Shown piece after piece: positions 63,887-64,000 of a DNA stretch of 64,000 bases. This DNA comes from Cellulomonas sp. C5510 (GTDB taxonomy: Bacteria > Actinomycetota > Actinomycetes > Actinomycetales > Cellulomonadaceae): positions 1 to 64,000 of the forward strand of contig NZ_CP081862.1 of NCBI RefSeq assembly GCF_019797765.1, given 5' to 3'. Every line of letters begins with the position of its first letter. Positions within the stretch are counted from its first letter, which is position 1. The notes beneath the pieces were generated by a model. It made no database searches and was not told the DNA's origin. It saw only the letters and a list, made by a program, of their open reading frames with translations. Both the position numbers and the translations under genes were made by a program.

Positions 63887-64000
63887 GCCCCGCTCCCTGG
63901 TGCCGGCCGGTGCGCCGGCGTCCGCCGGCTGGCAGCGACGGTAGCCGTCGTCATCGACGTCGGCAGGGCGACCCGGCGGCACCGGGGAACCACGGCCGGC

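Overview
The window is a GC-rich actinobacterial chromosome segment that starts at the replication origin. The order dnaA, oriC, dnaN, gnd, recF, DUF721, gyrB, gyrA, DUF3566, tRNA-Ile, DLW-39 peptide, tRNA-Ala, and then ppiase, rhomboid, crgA, DUF881, class E sortase, pabA, pknB, pknA, pbpA, rodA, pstP, fhaB, fhaA, tRNA-Leu, is the classic actinobacterial origin block. Frequent GTG starts, stop/start overlaps and the gene complement suggest a Micrococcales member, perhaps near Cellulomonas or Oerskovia. That genus-level guess is inference. No rRNA, CRISPR array, complete insertion sequence or prophage was seen.

Region 1 (1-12.5 kb) holds replication and topology genes, all on the + strand, with oriC between dnaA and dnaN. 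Region 2 (12.5-16.8 kb) carries a large multidomain persulfide/CoA-disulfide reductase fusion behind a CsoR/CstR-like palindrome, an Ala-rich membrane-anchored protein and a cyclophilin. Region 3 (16.8-30.3 kb) is the growth and division block: rhomboid, CrgA, DUF881 and sortase E, then a tightly overlapping minus-strand operon for two Ser/Thr kinases, their phosphatase, a SEDS/PBP pair and two FHA proteins. A perfect DnaA box with repeated CTGGGGAC octamers lies between rhomboid and crgA.

Region 4 (30.3-46.4 kb) is accessory. After tRNA-Leu comes an Rhs/YD-repeat remnant, then two sugar modules. The first is a CUT2 importer, an AraC regulator, a DUF5107-TPR protein and an aldose 1-epimerase. 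A near-identical 23-nt motif occurs upstream of the importer and upstream of the DUF5107 gene, which suggests one regulon. The second is a ROK repressor divergent from a CUT1 importer and a GH13 alpha-glucosidase, with nested palindromes between them.

Region 5 (46.4-64 kb) is mixed: a sugar-nucleotide-epimerase-like SDR, a TnpC/DUF6262-like orphan, class III ribonucleotide reductase (nrdDG) behind two phased NrdR boxes, a DUF1206 membrane protein, small oxidoreductases, an FBP zinc protein, a GH114 lipoprotein, and an LAATG-anchored Ig-like surface protein that is a plausible client of the sortase at 19.3 kb. Next come an orphan winged-helix regulator and a hydrolase-TetR pair with a perfect operator-like palindrome, followed by methionine aminopeptidase and an NmrA-like reductase.
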